Of a stretch of 64,000 nucleotides of DNA, positions 53,882 to 61,882 are shown one piece after another. Source of the DNA: Azohydromonas caseinilytica (GTDB taxonomy: Bacteria; Pseudomonadota; Gammaproteobacteria; Burkholderiales; Burkholderiaceae_C); contig NZ_JABBFW010000008.1 of assembly GCF_012927045.1 (NCBI RefSeq), positions 62,001 to 126,000 of the forward strand, given 5' to 3'. The position numbers and the translations under genes were made by a program. The stretch's first letter is position 1. The number at the start of each line of letters is the position of its first letter. The notes below the pieces were generated by a model, which searched no databases, had not been told where the DNA came from, and was given only the letters and a program-made list of their open reading frames with translations.

Positions 53882-54013
53882 CCGTTCGCCCTGAGGTATC
53901 GAAGGGCGAATCCGCAAGGCTGCGATGGCGGCCGCACAGCTGGGGCCGTTCATCCTTCGACGCGCCCGCAGGGCGTGCCCTGTGCTGAGGTATCGAAGCA
54001 TCAGGACGAACGG
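53882..54013. repeat. Inverted-repeat element (132 bp) upstream of bluB
   Basis: The left end CCGTTCGCCCTGAGGTATCG and right end CAGGACGAACGG match the element at 43227-43322, with the shared inner GGCTGCGATGGCGGC. An extra 36-bp insertion near the right end repeats CTGAGGTATCGAAG. It fills the gap between the ferredoxin and bluB genes. Confidence 0.8.
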
Positions 54014-54041
54014 AATACCTTGCTGGCGAACAAGAAACGGA

Positions 54042-54686
54042 ATGAGTGAGCACTTCGACACCGCCGAGCGCGAGGCGCTGTACCGCGTTATCACGGCGCG
54101 GCGCGACATGCGCCACTTCCTGCCCGGCGCGAGCGTGGACCCGCAAGTGCTGCGGCGGCTGCTGCAGGCGGCGCACCAGGGCCCGTCCGTGGGGCTGATG
54201 CAGCCCTGGCGTTTCATCCGCATCGCCGACCCGGCCCTGCGCGAGGGCATCGCGGCGCTGGTGGAGGTCGAGCGCCGCGCCACGGCCGAGGCCTTGGGCG
54301 AGCGCGGCGCGGATTTCATGCGCTTGAAGGTGGAAGGCGTGCGCGAGTGTGCGGAGCTGCTGGTCGCGGTGCTGGCGCCCGACGACGGCACGGTGTTCGG
54401 CCGCCGCACGTTGCCGCAGGAGATGGCGCTGTGCTCGCTGGCCTGCGCCGTCCAGAACCTGTGGCTGGCCGCGCGCGCGGAGAACCTGGGGCTGGGCTGG
54501 GTGTCGCTGTTCGACCCCGAGGCACTGGGCGCGCTGCTGCACCTGCCGCCGGGCGCGCGGCCCATGGCGGTGCTGTGCCTGGGCCCGGTGGCGCGCTTCT
54601 ACGACGAGCCGATGCTGCAGGCCGAGGGCTGGCGCCAGGGCCGGCCGCTGGACGAATTCATCCATACCGACCGCTGGCCGGAGTGA
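54042..54686 (+). CDS. bluB: 5,6-dimethylbenzimidazole synthase
   Basis: This 214-aa flavodestructase cleaves FMNH2 with oxygen to make the lower ligand DMB. It has nitroreductase-fold motifs RRDMRHF, GPSVGLMQPWRFI and GLGWVSLFDPEAL. The oxygen need shows the cell makes true B12 aerobically even though the ring genes are of the cobalt-early type. The ATG follows the repeat element by 29 bp. Confidence 0.95.
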   Translation: MSEHFDTAEREALYRVITARRDMRHFLPGASVDPQVLRRLLQAAHQGPSVGLMQPWRFIRIADPALREGIAALVEVERRATAEALGERGADFMRLKVEGVRECAELLVAVLAPDDGTVFGRRTLPQEMALCSLACAVQNLWLAARAENLGLGWVSLFDPEALGALLHLPPGARPMAVLCLGPVARFYDEPMLQAEGWRQGRPLDEFIHTDRWPE

Positions 54687-54694
54687 TTGCATCC

Positions 54695-55264
54695 ATGGAC
54701 ATCGAGACCCCACCTTCCGAAGCGCGCTACCAGCGCCCCGACGGCGAGCGCCGCGGGCTGATCCTGGTGCATACCGGCGACGGCAAGGGCAAGAGCACGG
54801 CCGCATTCGGCCTGGCGCTGCGCGCCCACGGGCGCGGCAAGCGCGTGCACGTGTTCCAGTTCATGAAGGTGCCCAGCGCCCGCTTCGGCGAGCACCGCGT
54901 CTTCGAGCAGCTGGGCATCCCCATCGAGGGCCTGGGCGACGGCTTCAGCTGGAAGAGCCGCGACCTGGAGCACTCGGCGCAACTGGCCCGCGAAGGCTGG
55001 GCCAGGGCCGAGGCCCTGATCCGCGCCGGCGAGCATTTCATGGTGGTGCTCGACGAAATCATGTACCCGCTGCGCTACGGCTGGATCGCGCTGGACGCGG
55101 TGCTGCAGGCACTGCGCGAGCGCCCGGCGCAGGTGCACGTGGTGCTGACCGGACGCCAGGCGCCTCAGGAATTGATGGACCTGGCCGACACCGTGACCGA
55201 GATGCGCATGCTGAAACACCACTTCAAGGCCGGTGTGCCGGCGCAGCGGGGGATCGAGGACTGA
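54695..55264 (+). CDS. cobO: Cob(I)yrinic acid a,c-diamide adenosyltransferase
   Basis: This 189-aa CobA/CobO/BtuR-type ATP:corrinoid adenosyltransferase has P-loop HTGDGKGKST near residue 26 and VLDEIMYPLRYGW and VLTGRQAPQEL as family marks. It attaches the upper 5'-deoxyadenosyl ligand. The stop overlaps the cbiB start (TGATG). Confidence 0.95.
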   Translation: MDIETPPSEARYQRPDGERRGLILVHTGDGKGKSTAAFGLALRAHGRGKRVHVFQFMKVPSARFGEHRVFEQLGIPIEGLGDGFSWKSRDLEHSAQLAREGWARAEALIRAGEHFMVVLDEIMYPLRYGWIALDAVLQALRERPAQVHVVLTGRQAPQELMDLADTVTEMRMLKHHFKAGVPAQRGIED

Positions 55265-56181
55265 TGGACGCGGTGGCGGCACTGGCGGTCGTGATCGCAC
55301 TGGCGGTGGATCGCCTCTGGGGCGAACCGCCGGCGCGCGCGCATCCGGTGGTTTACATGGGCAAGGCCTTGGGCGCGGTCGGGCCGGCGCTGCTGAAGTG
55401 GCGGCCGGTGGCGGCGTTCCTCGGCGGGGCACTGGCCTGGCTGCTGGGCGCCGCTGGCGTGGCCGCCATCGCCTGGGCCTTGGAGCTGGGGCTGCGCGCG
55501 CTGCCCTGGTGGGCGGCCGGGCCGCTGCTGGGGTTGCTGCTGAAACCGCTGCTGGCCTGGCGCATGTTGCGCGACGAGGTGCGGGCGGTGGAGGCGGCGC
55601 TGGCGCAGTCGCTGGAGGCCGGGCGCGCGCAACTGAGCCGGCTGGTGAGCCGCGACACCTCCCAACTGCAGCCGCACGAGGTGCGCGAGGCGGCGATCGA
55701 GACGCTGGCCGAGAACCTCAACGACTCGGTGGTGGCGCCCCTGTTCTGGTTCACCGTGGCCGGGCTGCCCGGCGCGGCGCTGTACCGCTGGGCCAACACG
55801 GCGGACGCGATGTGGGGCTACCGCGGGCGCTGGGAGTGGGTAGGCAAATTCGCGGCGCGCGCCGATGACGCGCTGTCGTGGCTGCCGGCGCGGCTCACCG
55901 CGCTGCTGCTGTGCCTGGCGGCGCGGCGCTGGCCGGCTGGGCTGGCGCGCGAGGCACGCGTCACGCCCTCGCCCAATGGCGGCTGGCCGATGGGCGCGAT
56001 GGCGCTGCTGCTGGGCGTGCGCCTGTCCAAGCCGGGCGTGTACGCGCTGCACGCCAGCGGCGCCGTGCCGCGGGCGGACCACACCCGCGCGGCGCTGGCC
56101 TGGTCGGGCCAGGCCGTGGCGGCCGGCGCGGCGCTGCTGGCGGCGGCCGGGCTGTGGCTGGGGAGCCGGGCATGGGGCTGA
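55264..56181 (+). CDS. cbiB: Adenosylcobinamide-phosphate synthase
   Basis: This 305-aa membrane protein (CbiB/CobD) joins aminopropanol phosphate to adenosylcobyric acid. VDRLWGEPPARAHPVVYMG at the N-terminus and ETLAENLNDSVVAPLFW are conserved, and four or five membrane helices are visible. It overlaps the next gene by 10 bp. Confidence 0.93.
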   Translation: MDAVAALAVVIALAVDRLWGEPPARAHPVVYMGKALGAVGPALLKWRPVAAFLGGALAWLLGAAGVAAIAWALELGLRALPWWAAGPLLGLLLKPLLAWRMLRDEVRAVEAALAQSLEAGRAQLSRLVSRDTSQLQPHEVREAAIETLAENLNDSVVAPLFWFTVAGLPGAALYRWANTADAMWGYRGRWEWVGKFAARADDALSWLPARLTALLLCLAARRWPAGLAREARVTPSPNGGWPMGAMALLLGVRLSKPGVYALHASGAVPRADHTRAALAWSGQAVAAGAALLAAAGLWLGSRAWG

Positions 56182-57230
56182 TGGGCGAGCCGCTGGCCGT
56201 GCCCGTCGTCCACGTCGAACACGGCGGGCCGGACGGCGGCGCACCGGTGCGCTGGGACTTCTCCACCAACGCCAACCCGCTGCCACCGCCGGCGCCGGTG
56301 CTGCGGGCGCTGCGGGACGCCGACCGCGGGCGCTATCCCGATCCGCAGTACGGCGCGCTGCGCCAGGGGCTGGGTGCCTTCCTGGGCGTGGCGCCGGGGC
56401 GCGTGCTGCCCACGGCCGGCAGCAGCGAGGGCATCCGGCGCCTGACGCTGGCGGCGCGGCTACAGGGGGTGAGCGTGGTCTGGGTGCCGCAGCCGGGCTA
56501 TGGCGACTACCGCGCCGCCGCCCAGGCGCTGGGGCTGGAGGTGCGTGGCTATACCAGCGCGGGGGCGCTGCTCGACGGTCTACAGCGCGGCGCCGGGCGC
56601 GCGCTGGTGTGGCTGTGCGAGCCCTGCAACCCGACCGGCGCGACGCTGCCGGCGGCGTTCTGGCCGGCGCTGCAGGAGATGGCCCAGGCGCGCGGCGCCT
56701 GGCTGGCGCTGGACCGGGCCTACGAGCCGCTGCGGCTGTGGGGGCAGGACCCGGTGCCGGACGCGGTGGCGCAGTCGGCCTGGCAGCTGGGCTCGCCCAA
56801 CAAGGCGCTGGGCCTGACGGGGGTGCGCGCGGGCTGGATCGTGGCGCCCGGCGACGGCGAGCTTGGGGCGGCGCTGCTGGCGCTGGCGCCGAGCTGGGTG
56901 CTGTCGGCCGAGGGCGTGGAGTTCTTGAAAGCCTGGACGCTGCCGCAGACGCAGCAGGTGCTGGCGGCGGCCCGGGAGCAATTGAAAGTCTGGAAACGCC
57001 AGCAGTGGGCCGCGCTGCAGGCGCTGGGCTGGAAGCAGCAGCCCTCGGTGGTGCCGTTCTGGCTGGCGGCGCCCGGGTTCAGCGACAAGCAGCGCCAGCT
57101 TCTTGCGCTGCGCGAGCGCGGCGTGAAGCTGCGCGACGCCACCTCCTTCGGCCTGCCGGGCTGGGTGCGGGTGAGCGTGCAGCCGCCGCAGGCGCAGCGG
57201 GCGCTGGCGGAGGCCTGGGGGGAGGCGTAA
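56172..57230 (+). CDS. cobC: L-threonine-O-3-phosphate decarboxylase (PLP-dependent)
   Basis: This 352-aa aminotransferase-fold enzyme (CobC in Pseudomonas naming, CobD in Salmonella) makes aminopropanol phosphate. FSTNANPLPPPAPV and CEPCNPTGA are typical, and the PLP lysine is in SPNKALGLTGVRAG. ATG at 56181 is an alternative start. Confidence 0.9.
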   Translation: MGLMGEPLAVPVVHVEHGGPDGGAPVRWDFSTNANPLPPPAPVLRALRDADRGRYPDPQYGALRQGLGAFLGVAPGRVLPTAGSSEGIRRLTLAARLQGVSVVWVPQPGYGDYRAAAQALGLEVRGYTSAGALLDGLQRGAGRALVWLCEPCNPTGATLPAAFWPALQEMAQARGAWLALDRAYEPLRLWGQDPVPDAVAQSAWQLGSPNKALGLTGVRAGWIVAPGDGELGAALLALAPSWVLSAEGVEFLKAWTLPQTQQVLAAAREQLKVWKRQQWAALQALGWKQQPSVVPFWLAAPGFSDKQRQLLALRERGVKLRDATSFGLPGWVRVSVQPPQAQRALAEAWGEA

Positions 57231-57352
57231 GCCCCGCCTGTTGCAATTCCGCTTGCACCGTCCTCAACCCGCGCCTGCCCCGGCCGATCAGCCGACGAAT
57301 TCCCATTGACCCCATCACGCCCGACCCCGGCCGCCGGGCGGGCCGCAACACC

Positions 57353-58387
57353 ATGAACCTCCCCGACATCCCCTCCTTGCACCAACCCGCACTCGAAGCC
57401 GCCTTGCGGCACTGCATCGACAACAAGACGAAACCGCTGGGCGCGCTGGGGCGGCTGGAGGCGCTGATGCTGCAGCTCGGCCGGGTGCTGGGCAGCGAGA
57501 CGCCGCGGCTGGAGCAGCCGCAGCTGGTCGTCTTCGCCGGCGACCATGGCCTCACGGCGCAGGGCGTGTCGGCCTACCCGGGCGACGTCACCTGGCAGAT
57601 GGTCATGAACTTCCTGGCCGGCGGCGCCGCGGTGAGCGTGCTGGCGCGCCAGCATGGGCTGCAGCTCTCGGTGGTGGACGCCGGCGTGCGCTGCGATTTC
57701 GAGCCCCAGCCGGGGCTGCTGCTGCGCAAGGTGGCACCCGGTACCGCCGACGCCTCGCAGGGCCCGGCCATGAGCGCGGACCAGTGCGCCACCGCGCTGG
57801 AGGCCGGGCGCGACGTGGTGCGCGGCCTGCCGGGCAACGCGCTGCTGCTGGGCGAGATGGGCATCGGCAACACCTCCAGCGCCGCGCTGCTGCTGTCGCG
57901 GCTGGCGGGGCTGCCCATCGAGCGCTGCACCGGGCGCGGCACCGGCCTGGGTGACGCGGCGCTGGCGCACAAGGTGCGGGTGCTCTCCGGCGTGCTGGCG
58001 CTGCATGCCCACGCGGTGGAGCCGCTGCAGGCGCTGGCGGCCCTCGGCGGCTTCGAGATCGCAACGATGGTGGGCGCGGTGCTGCAGGCCGCGGCCGAGC
58101 GGCGCGTGATCGTGGTGGACGGTTTCATCTGCGGCAGCGCGGTGCTGGTGGCGGCGGCGCTGCGCCCGGCGGTGCTGGAGTGCTGCGTGTTCGCGCACCA
58201 GTCGCAGGAAAGCGGCCACGCGCTGATGCTGGAGCACCTGGGCGTGCAGCCGCTGCTGGCGCTGGACTTGCGCCTGGGCGAGGGCTCGGGCGCGGCACTG
58301 GCCTGGCCGCTGCTGGAGTCGGCCTGCCGCATCCTGGCCGAGATGGCCAGCTTCGAGGTCGCCGGCGTGAGCCGCAACGCCGACTGA
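57353..58387 (+). CDS. cobT: Nicotinate-nucleotide:dimethylbenzimidazole phosphoribosyltransferase
   Basis: This 344-aa enzyme makes alpha-ribazole phosphate. FAGDHGLTAQGVSAYP, LGEMGIGNTSSAA and RLGEGSGAALAWPL, with the catalytic Glu, are visible. A 122-bp gap without overlap precedes it, so it may begin a sub-operon with cobS and the phosphatase. Confidence 0.95.
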   Translation: MNLPDIPSLHQPALEAALRHCIDNKTKPLGALGRLEALMLQLGRVLGSETPRLEQPQLVVFAGDHGLTAQGVSAYPGDVTWQMVMNFLAGGAAVSVLARQHGLQLSVVDAGVRCDFEPQPGLLLRKVAPGTADASQGPAMSADQCATALEAGRDVVRGLPGNALLLGEMGIGNTSSAALLLSRLAGLPIERCTGRGTGLGDAALAHKVRVLSGVLALHAHAVEPLQALAALGGFEIATMVGAVLQAAAERRVIVVDGFICGSAVLVAAALRPAVLECCVFAHQSQESGHALMLEHLGVQPLLALDLRLGEGSGAALAWPLLESACRILAEMASFEVAGVSRNAD

Positions 58388-58400
58388 AGGCGGGCCGGCG

Positions 58401-59201
58401 ATGCTGCTGCACGAGACGCGGCTGTTCCTGGTCGCGCTGCAATTCTTCACGCGGGTGCCGATCCCGGGCTGGGTGGGCTTCGAGCCGGCCTGGCTGCAGG
58501 CCTGCGCACGGCATTTCCCGCTGGTGGGGCTGGTGGTGGGGGTGTTCGGCGCGGCGGTGCTGTGGGCCGCGCTGTGGGTGTGGCCGCCGCTGGTGGCGGC
58601 GGGGCTGAGCCTGGCCGCCACGGTCTGGCTCACCGGCGGCTTCCACGAGGACGGGCTGGCCGACACCTGCGACGGCCTGGGCGGCGCGGTGCGGCGCGAG
58701 CGGGCGCTGGAGATCATGAAGGACTCGCGCCTGGGCAGCTACGGCGCGCTGGGGCTGGTGCTGGTGCTGGGCCTCAAGGCAGCGGCGCTGGCGGCGCTGG
58801 CCGGGCATTCGCCGCTGCTGGCCGGGCTGGTGCTGGCCTGGGGCCATGCCGCCTCGCGCGGCGCGCCGGTGCTGCTGATGCGGCTGCTGCCCTACGGCGG
58901 CGATCCCGAGCATGCCAAGGCCAAGCCGCTGGCCACGCACATCGGGCCCGGCGGCGTGGCGGTGGCGCTGGCACACGTGCTGGCGGCCGGGGTGCTGGCG
59001 GTGGCGCTGGGCGGCCCGGAACTGGCCCGCGGCCTGCCCTGGGCGCTGGGCGCCATCGCCGCCGTGGTGCTGTGGATGACGCGCTGGCTGCGCCGCCGCC
59101 TGGGCGGTTTCACCGGCGACACGCTGGGCGCTTCGCAGCAGTTCTCCGAGCTGGCGGCGCTGCTGGCGTGGCTGGCGGTGATGGAGGCGGCCCATGGCTG
59201 A
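58401..59201 (+). CDS. cobS: Adenosylcobinamide-GDP ribazoletransferase (cobalamin synthase)
   Basis: This 266-aa inner-membrane enzyme carries out the last joining step. It has RVPIPGW near the N-terminus and the metal-binding GGFHEDGLADTCDGLGG and KDSRLGSYG. About six membrane helices are seen. The end overlaps the phosphatase gene by 8 bp. Confidence 0.95.
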   Translation: MLLHETRLFLVALQFFTRVPIPGWVGFEPAWLQACARHFPLVGLVVGVFGAAVLWAALWVWPPLVAAGLSLAATVWLTGGFHEDGLADTCDGLGGAVRRERALEIMKDSRLGSYGALGLVLVLGLKAAALAALAGHSPLLAGLVLAWGHAASRGAPVLLMRLLPYGGDPEHAKAKPLATHIGPGGVAVALAHVLAAGVLAVALGGPELARGLPWALGAIAAVVLWMTRWLRRRLGGFTGDTLGASQQFSELAALLAWLAVMEAAHG

Positions 59202-59757
59202 GCGCGGCGCCAGCAGGGCTGATGAGAGCGCTTCGTCCCTGATCTGGGCCTGGCGCCATCCGCGCCCGGAAGGCGCGCAGGGCCGCTGCATCGGCCGCAC
59301 CGACCTGCGCGTGGACCCGCGCCGCGCGCGGCGGCTGGCGCGGCGCATCGACCGCGCGGCGCGGCGCGCGGGCCTGCCGCGCATGGTCTGGACCTCGCCG
59401 CTGCGGCGCTGCGCGGCGGTGGGCCGCTGGCTGCGGCGCCTGGGCTGGACGCACCGCATCGACCCGGCGCTGCTGGAAATGGACTTCGGCGCCTGGGACG
59501 GCTTGAGCTGGGACGCCATCGCCCGCGCCGAGGTGGACGCCTGGTGCGCCGACTTCAGCCACGGCCGGCCCGGCGGCGGCGAAAGCCTGGCGCGCATGCT
59601 GGAGCGCGCCGCGGCCTGGCCGGTGGCGCCGGCGGTGGTGGTGGCCCATGGCGGCTGGATGCTGGCGCGGCGCTGGAGCACCACCCGCGGCACGTTGCCG
59701 CGAGTGCACGAGTGGCCGGCCGCGCCGGGCTACGGCGAGCTGTGGCGGCTGGGCTGA
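59194..59757 (+). CDS. Histidine phosphatase, probable alpha-ribazole-5'-phosphate phosphatase
   Basis: This 187-aa member of the phosphoglycerate-mutase-like clan is placed where CobC-type phosphatase is expected. The active-site motif reads WRHPRPEG instead of the usual RHG; the catalytic His is kept. CIGRTDLRVD, SPLRRCAAV and VVVAHGGWM with the second His are typical. It probably dephosphorylates cobalamin phosphate. Confidence 0.85.
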   Translation: MAERGASRADESASSLIWAWRHPRPEGAQGRCIGRTDLRVDPRRARRLARRIDRAARRAGLPRMVWTSPLRRCAAVGRWLRRLGWTHRIDPALLEMDFGAWDGLSWDAIARAEVDAWCADFSHGRPGGGESLARMLERAAAWPVAPAVVVAHGGWMLARRWSTTRGTLPRVHEWPAAPGYGELWRLG

Positions 59758-59784
59758 ACGCCCGCTGCCGCGCGGCGCGCCTAT

Positions 59785-59814
59785 CGGAGAAACGGCGGCA
59801 AAACCGTATCTCCG
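59785..59814 (+). terminator. Hairpin after the cobalamin operon
   Basis: CGGAGA-A-ACGG pairs with CCGT-A-TCTCCG across a short loop, 28 bp after the last gene. No U-tract follows, so it may be a factor-dependent end. Confidence 0.4.
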
Positions 59815-59948
59815 GTGAAACAGAAAATACCTTCGCTGATTGCGGCCCTTGATCCGGGTCTTGGCGGAAAAAGGGTTTCTCATATTCACACCGGCGCGCC
59901 CTAGCATTTGCTGCGCCGAAAAGCTTTCGGCATTGCGGGAGTACGGCA

Positions 59949-60788
59949 ATGCGCAGCGGATTCATGTTGCTGGCCCTGGCCGCCGCGGCAGGCCTGGGCC
60001 CTGCGGCCGCCCGGGCCGACGTGCTGCTCGGCGCGAACTTCTCGGGACTGGATTACCGCCTGACCGACCTGCGACCGGACGACGGCAGCGCGGCGGCGAT
60101 GAGCCTGGACGGCAATATCTATTCGCTGCGCGCTGAAGTCGCCGATGGCCCATCCCGGCCCGGCGGCGGCGCGCCACGCAGTGCGTATGTGGACAAAAGC
60201 GGTGTATTCCAGGACGGGATGGCCCTTTACAGGGAGGTGAGCGGGGCTCGCAATCAGGCTTCATTCGGCTTGTCGGGCTCGTTCCAGGACGGCGGCCTGA
60301 ATATGTTCGTGGGCGGCAAGGCCGGTAACGTGCGCAGCAGCCCGCAACAGTCCAGCTGGCTGCTGCTCTACAGTCATCCGGCTTTTCATCTGGCGATGAC
60401 CTTGGCGCCTTATACCCAGGTGACCTGGAGCGGGAAAATCACGGTCGAAGCCGCCCAAACCCTGGGCCGGCATGGGGCGCGCTATGAGGAAGGCTGGATC
60501 GAGGGTGGCGCCTATTTGAAGAGCCCGGAGGGCGAATACCTGGACGCGGCCGTCAATTCGGTCAGGATCAATCCGGGCGCCGTGGACAGCCGACGCAGTG
60601 TTCAGGACATCGACATGTCGTTTTCCAATCTCAGCGCAGCGCCGCGGCAAATCCTTCTCTACACGTTCATGAGCGGGGAAGGCAAATCCTTCTTCCCCGT
60701 GCCCGAGCCCGGCACACCCTGGCTGATGCTGTGCGGCGTCGGGGTGCTGGCCGGCACGGCGGGCCTGCGCCGGCGCGCCATCAAATAA
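59949..60788 (+). CDS. PEP-CTERM protein, first of a tandem pair
   Basis: This 279-aa protein has a signal peptide (MLLALAAAAGLGPAAARA-D) and a C-terminal VPEPGTPWLMLCGVGVLAG then LRRRAIK exosortase signal. Near the mature N-terminus it has LDYRLTDLRPDDGSAAA, shared with the next gene. The body is beta-rich without recognised domain. It is probably surface-attached. Confidence 0.85.
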   Translation: MRSGFMLLALAAAAGLGPAAARADVLLGANFSGLDYRLTDLRPDDGSAAAMSLDGNIYSLRAEVADGPSRPGGGAPRSAYVDKSGVFQDGMALYREVSGARNQASFGLSGSFQDGGLNMFVGGKAGNVRSSPQQSSWLLLYSHPAFHLAMTLAPYTQVTWSGKITVEAAQTLGRHGARYEEGWIEGGAYLKSPEGEYLDAAVNSVRINPGAVDSRRSVQDIDMSFSNLSAAPRQILLYTFMSGEGKSFFPVPEPGTPWLMLCGVGVLAGTAGLRRRAIK

Positions 60789-60835
60789 GCGCACCGATTC
60801 ATCGCCCACCCGTTGCGGCATTTTGGAGAGCGGCC

Positions 60836-61699
60836 ATGCAATACCCGTTCATGGGCCCGGCGCTGGCGGTGCTGGTCCTGGTCATCGCCACGCCGGCCCG
60901 GGCCGACATTTCAGCTCATGCCCGGCTGGGCAATTTGCGCTACCGGCTGGTCGATCTGCGGCCGAACGACGGCATCGCACCCGGCATCACCTTCACCCGC
61001 GGCGGTGATTCATACGTTTCCGCGGTAGCTTCGGAAGAGGAAAAGCCGTTCAACCTGGTGGACGGCGAATCCCGATATGACGGGTACGTCGGCTTCAAGC
61101 CCATGGGGGTCACGGCGCAGACGCCGTCCGTCCAGGCCATGGCGCGCATGAGCGGCCAATTGGGCGCCGGGAGCACCTTCAATATCGCCACCCGCGGCTC
61201 CATTCTCAATGACGCCAGTGTCCAGGAATCCCGCTCATTCCAGGCCGGCGCCTCGCCGGCCGGCCAGAGCGATCGCTGGTACGAGGTCACGCCTTATACC
61301 AAGGTGATTTTCTCCGGCTTCCTGGATATGGATGTGAGGCGCAACCTGCCCAATACGGACAAATTCTTGCAGATTGCCCGCACGCGCATGGTCGTGGAGC
61401 ATTCCCTGTCGCCCAACAATGAGGTGGCTTATCTCGAATACGGCCTGGAGTTGGTGTACGAGCCGGACACGCACAAAAGCTGGTCCGGGCGCGAAACCTT
61501 CGTTTATGAGAATGCCTCCGGCCGGCCGGGGAGCGGTTATATCTCCATCCAGGTCGGCTCCGAGGGAGAGATATTCCGCCGGCTCAACGTTGGAAGTTCC
61601 GCGCCGGCGGCGCCCGTGCCCGAGCCGGCTAGCGCGGCGCTGATGCTGTGCGGGCTGGGCGTGGTGGCCGGCGTGGCCAGGCGGGCGCGGCGGCGCTGA
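60836..61699 (+). CDS. PEP-CTERM protein, second of a tandem pair
   Basis: This 287-aa protein has a GGAGAG ribosome site, signal peptide ending PARA-D, and tail VPEPASAALMLCGLGVVAG then ARRARRR. It shares LRYRLVDLRPNDGIAPG and layout with the upstream protein, so the pair arose by duplication. Base composition in both is lower in GC than neighbouring genes. Function is unknown. Confidence 0.85.
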   Translation: MQYPFMGPALAVLVLVIATPARADISAHARLGNLRYRLVDLRPNDGIAPGITFTRGGDSYVSAVASEEEKPFNLVDGESRYDGYVGFKPMGVTAQTPSVQAMARMSGQLGAGSTFNIATRGSILNDASVQESRSFQAGASPAGQSDRWYEVTPYTKVIFSGFLDMDVRRNLPNTDKFLQIARTRMVVEHSLSPNNEVAYLEYGLELVYEPDTHKSWSGRETFVYENASGRPGSGYISIQVGSEGEIFRRLNVGSSAPAAPVPEPASAALMLCGLGVVAGVARRARRR

Positions 61700-61882
61700 G
61701 CCAGGCGGCGCCGGCCGAGGGCGGCGGTGCGCGGGGGCGGCCCGGGCAGGGTGGCGCCGAAGGACCCGGCAGGCGCGGGCGCGTGGCAGGCCGCCGCGTG
61801 GCGGCAGATGGGGGACGGCGGGACGGCATGGGCGCTCGCTTATGCTGCGCCGCCCCGTCCACGCCGCTGCCGCCTGCCTTCG

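Noticed and set aside
54349-56181. Apparent long fusion of bluB region with CbiB
   Set aside because: Only the last 305 codons are real CbiB; the first part is an off-frame reading of bluB and cobO.
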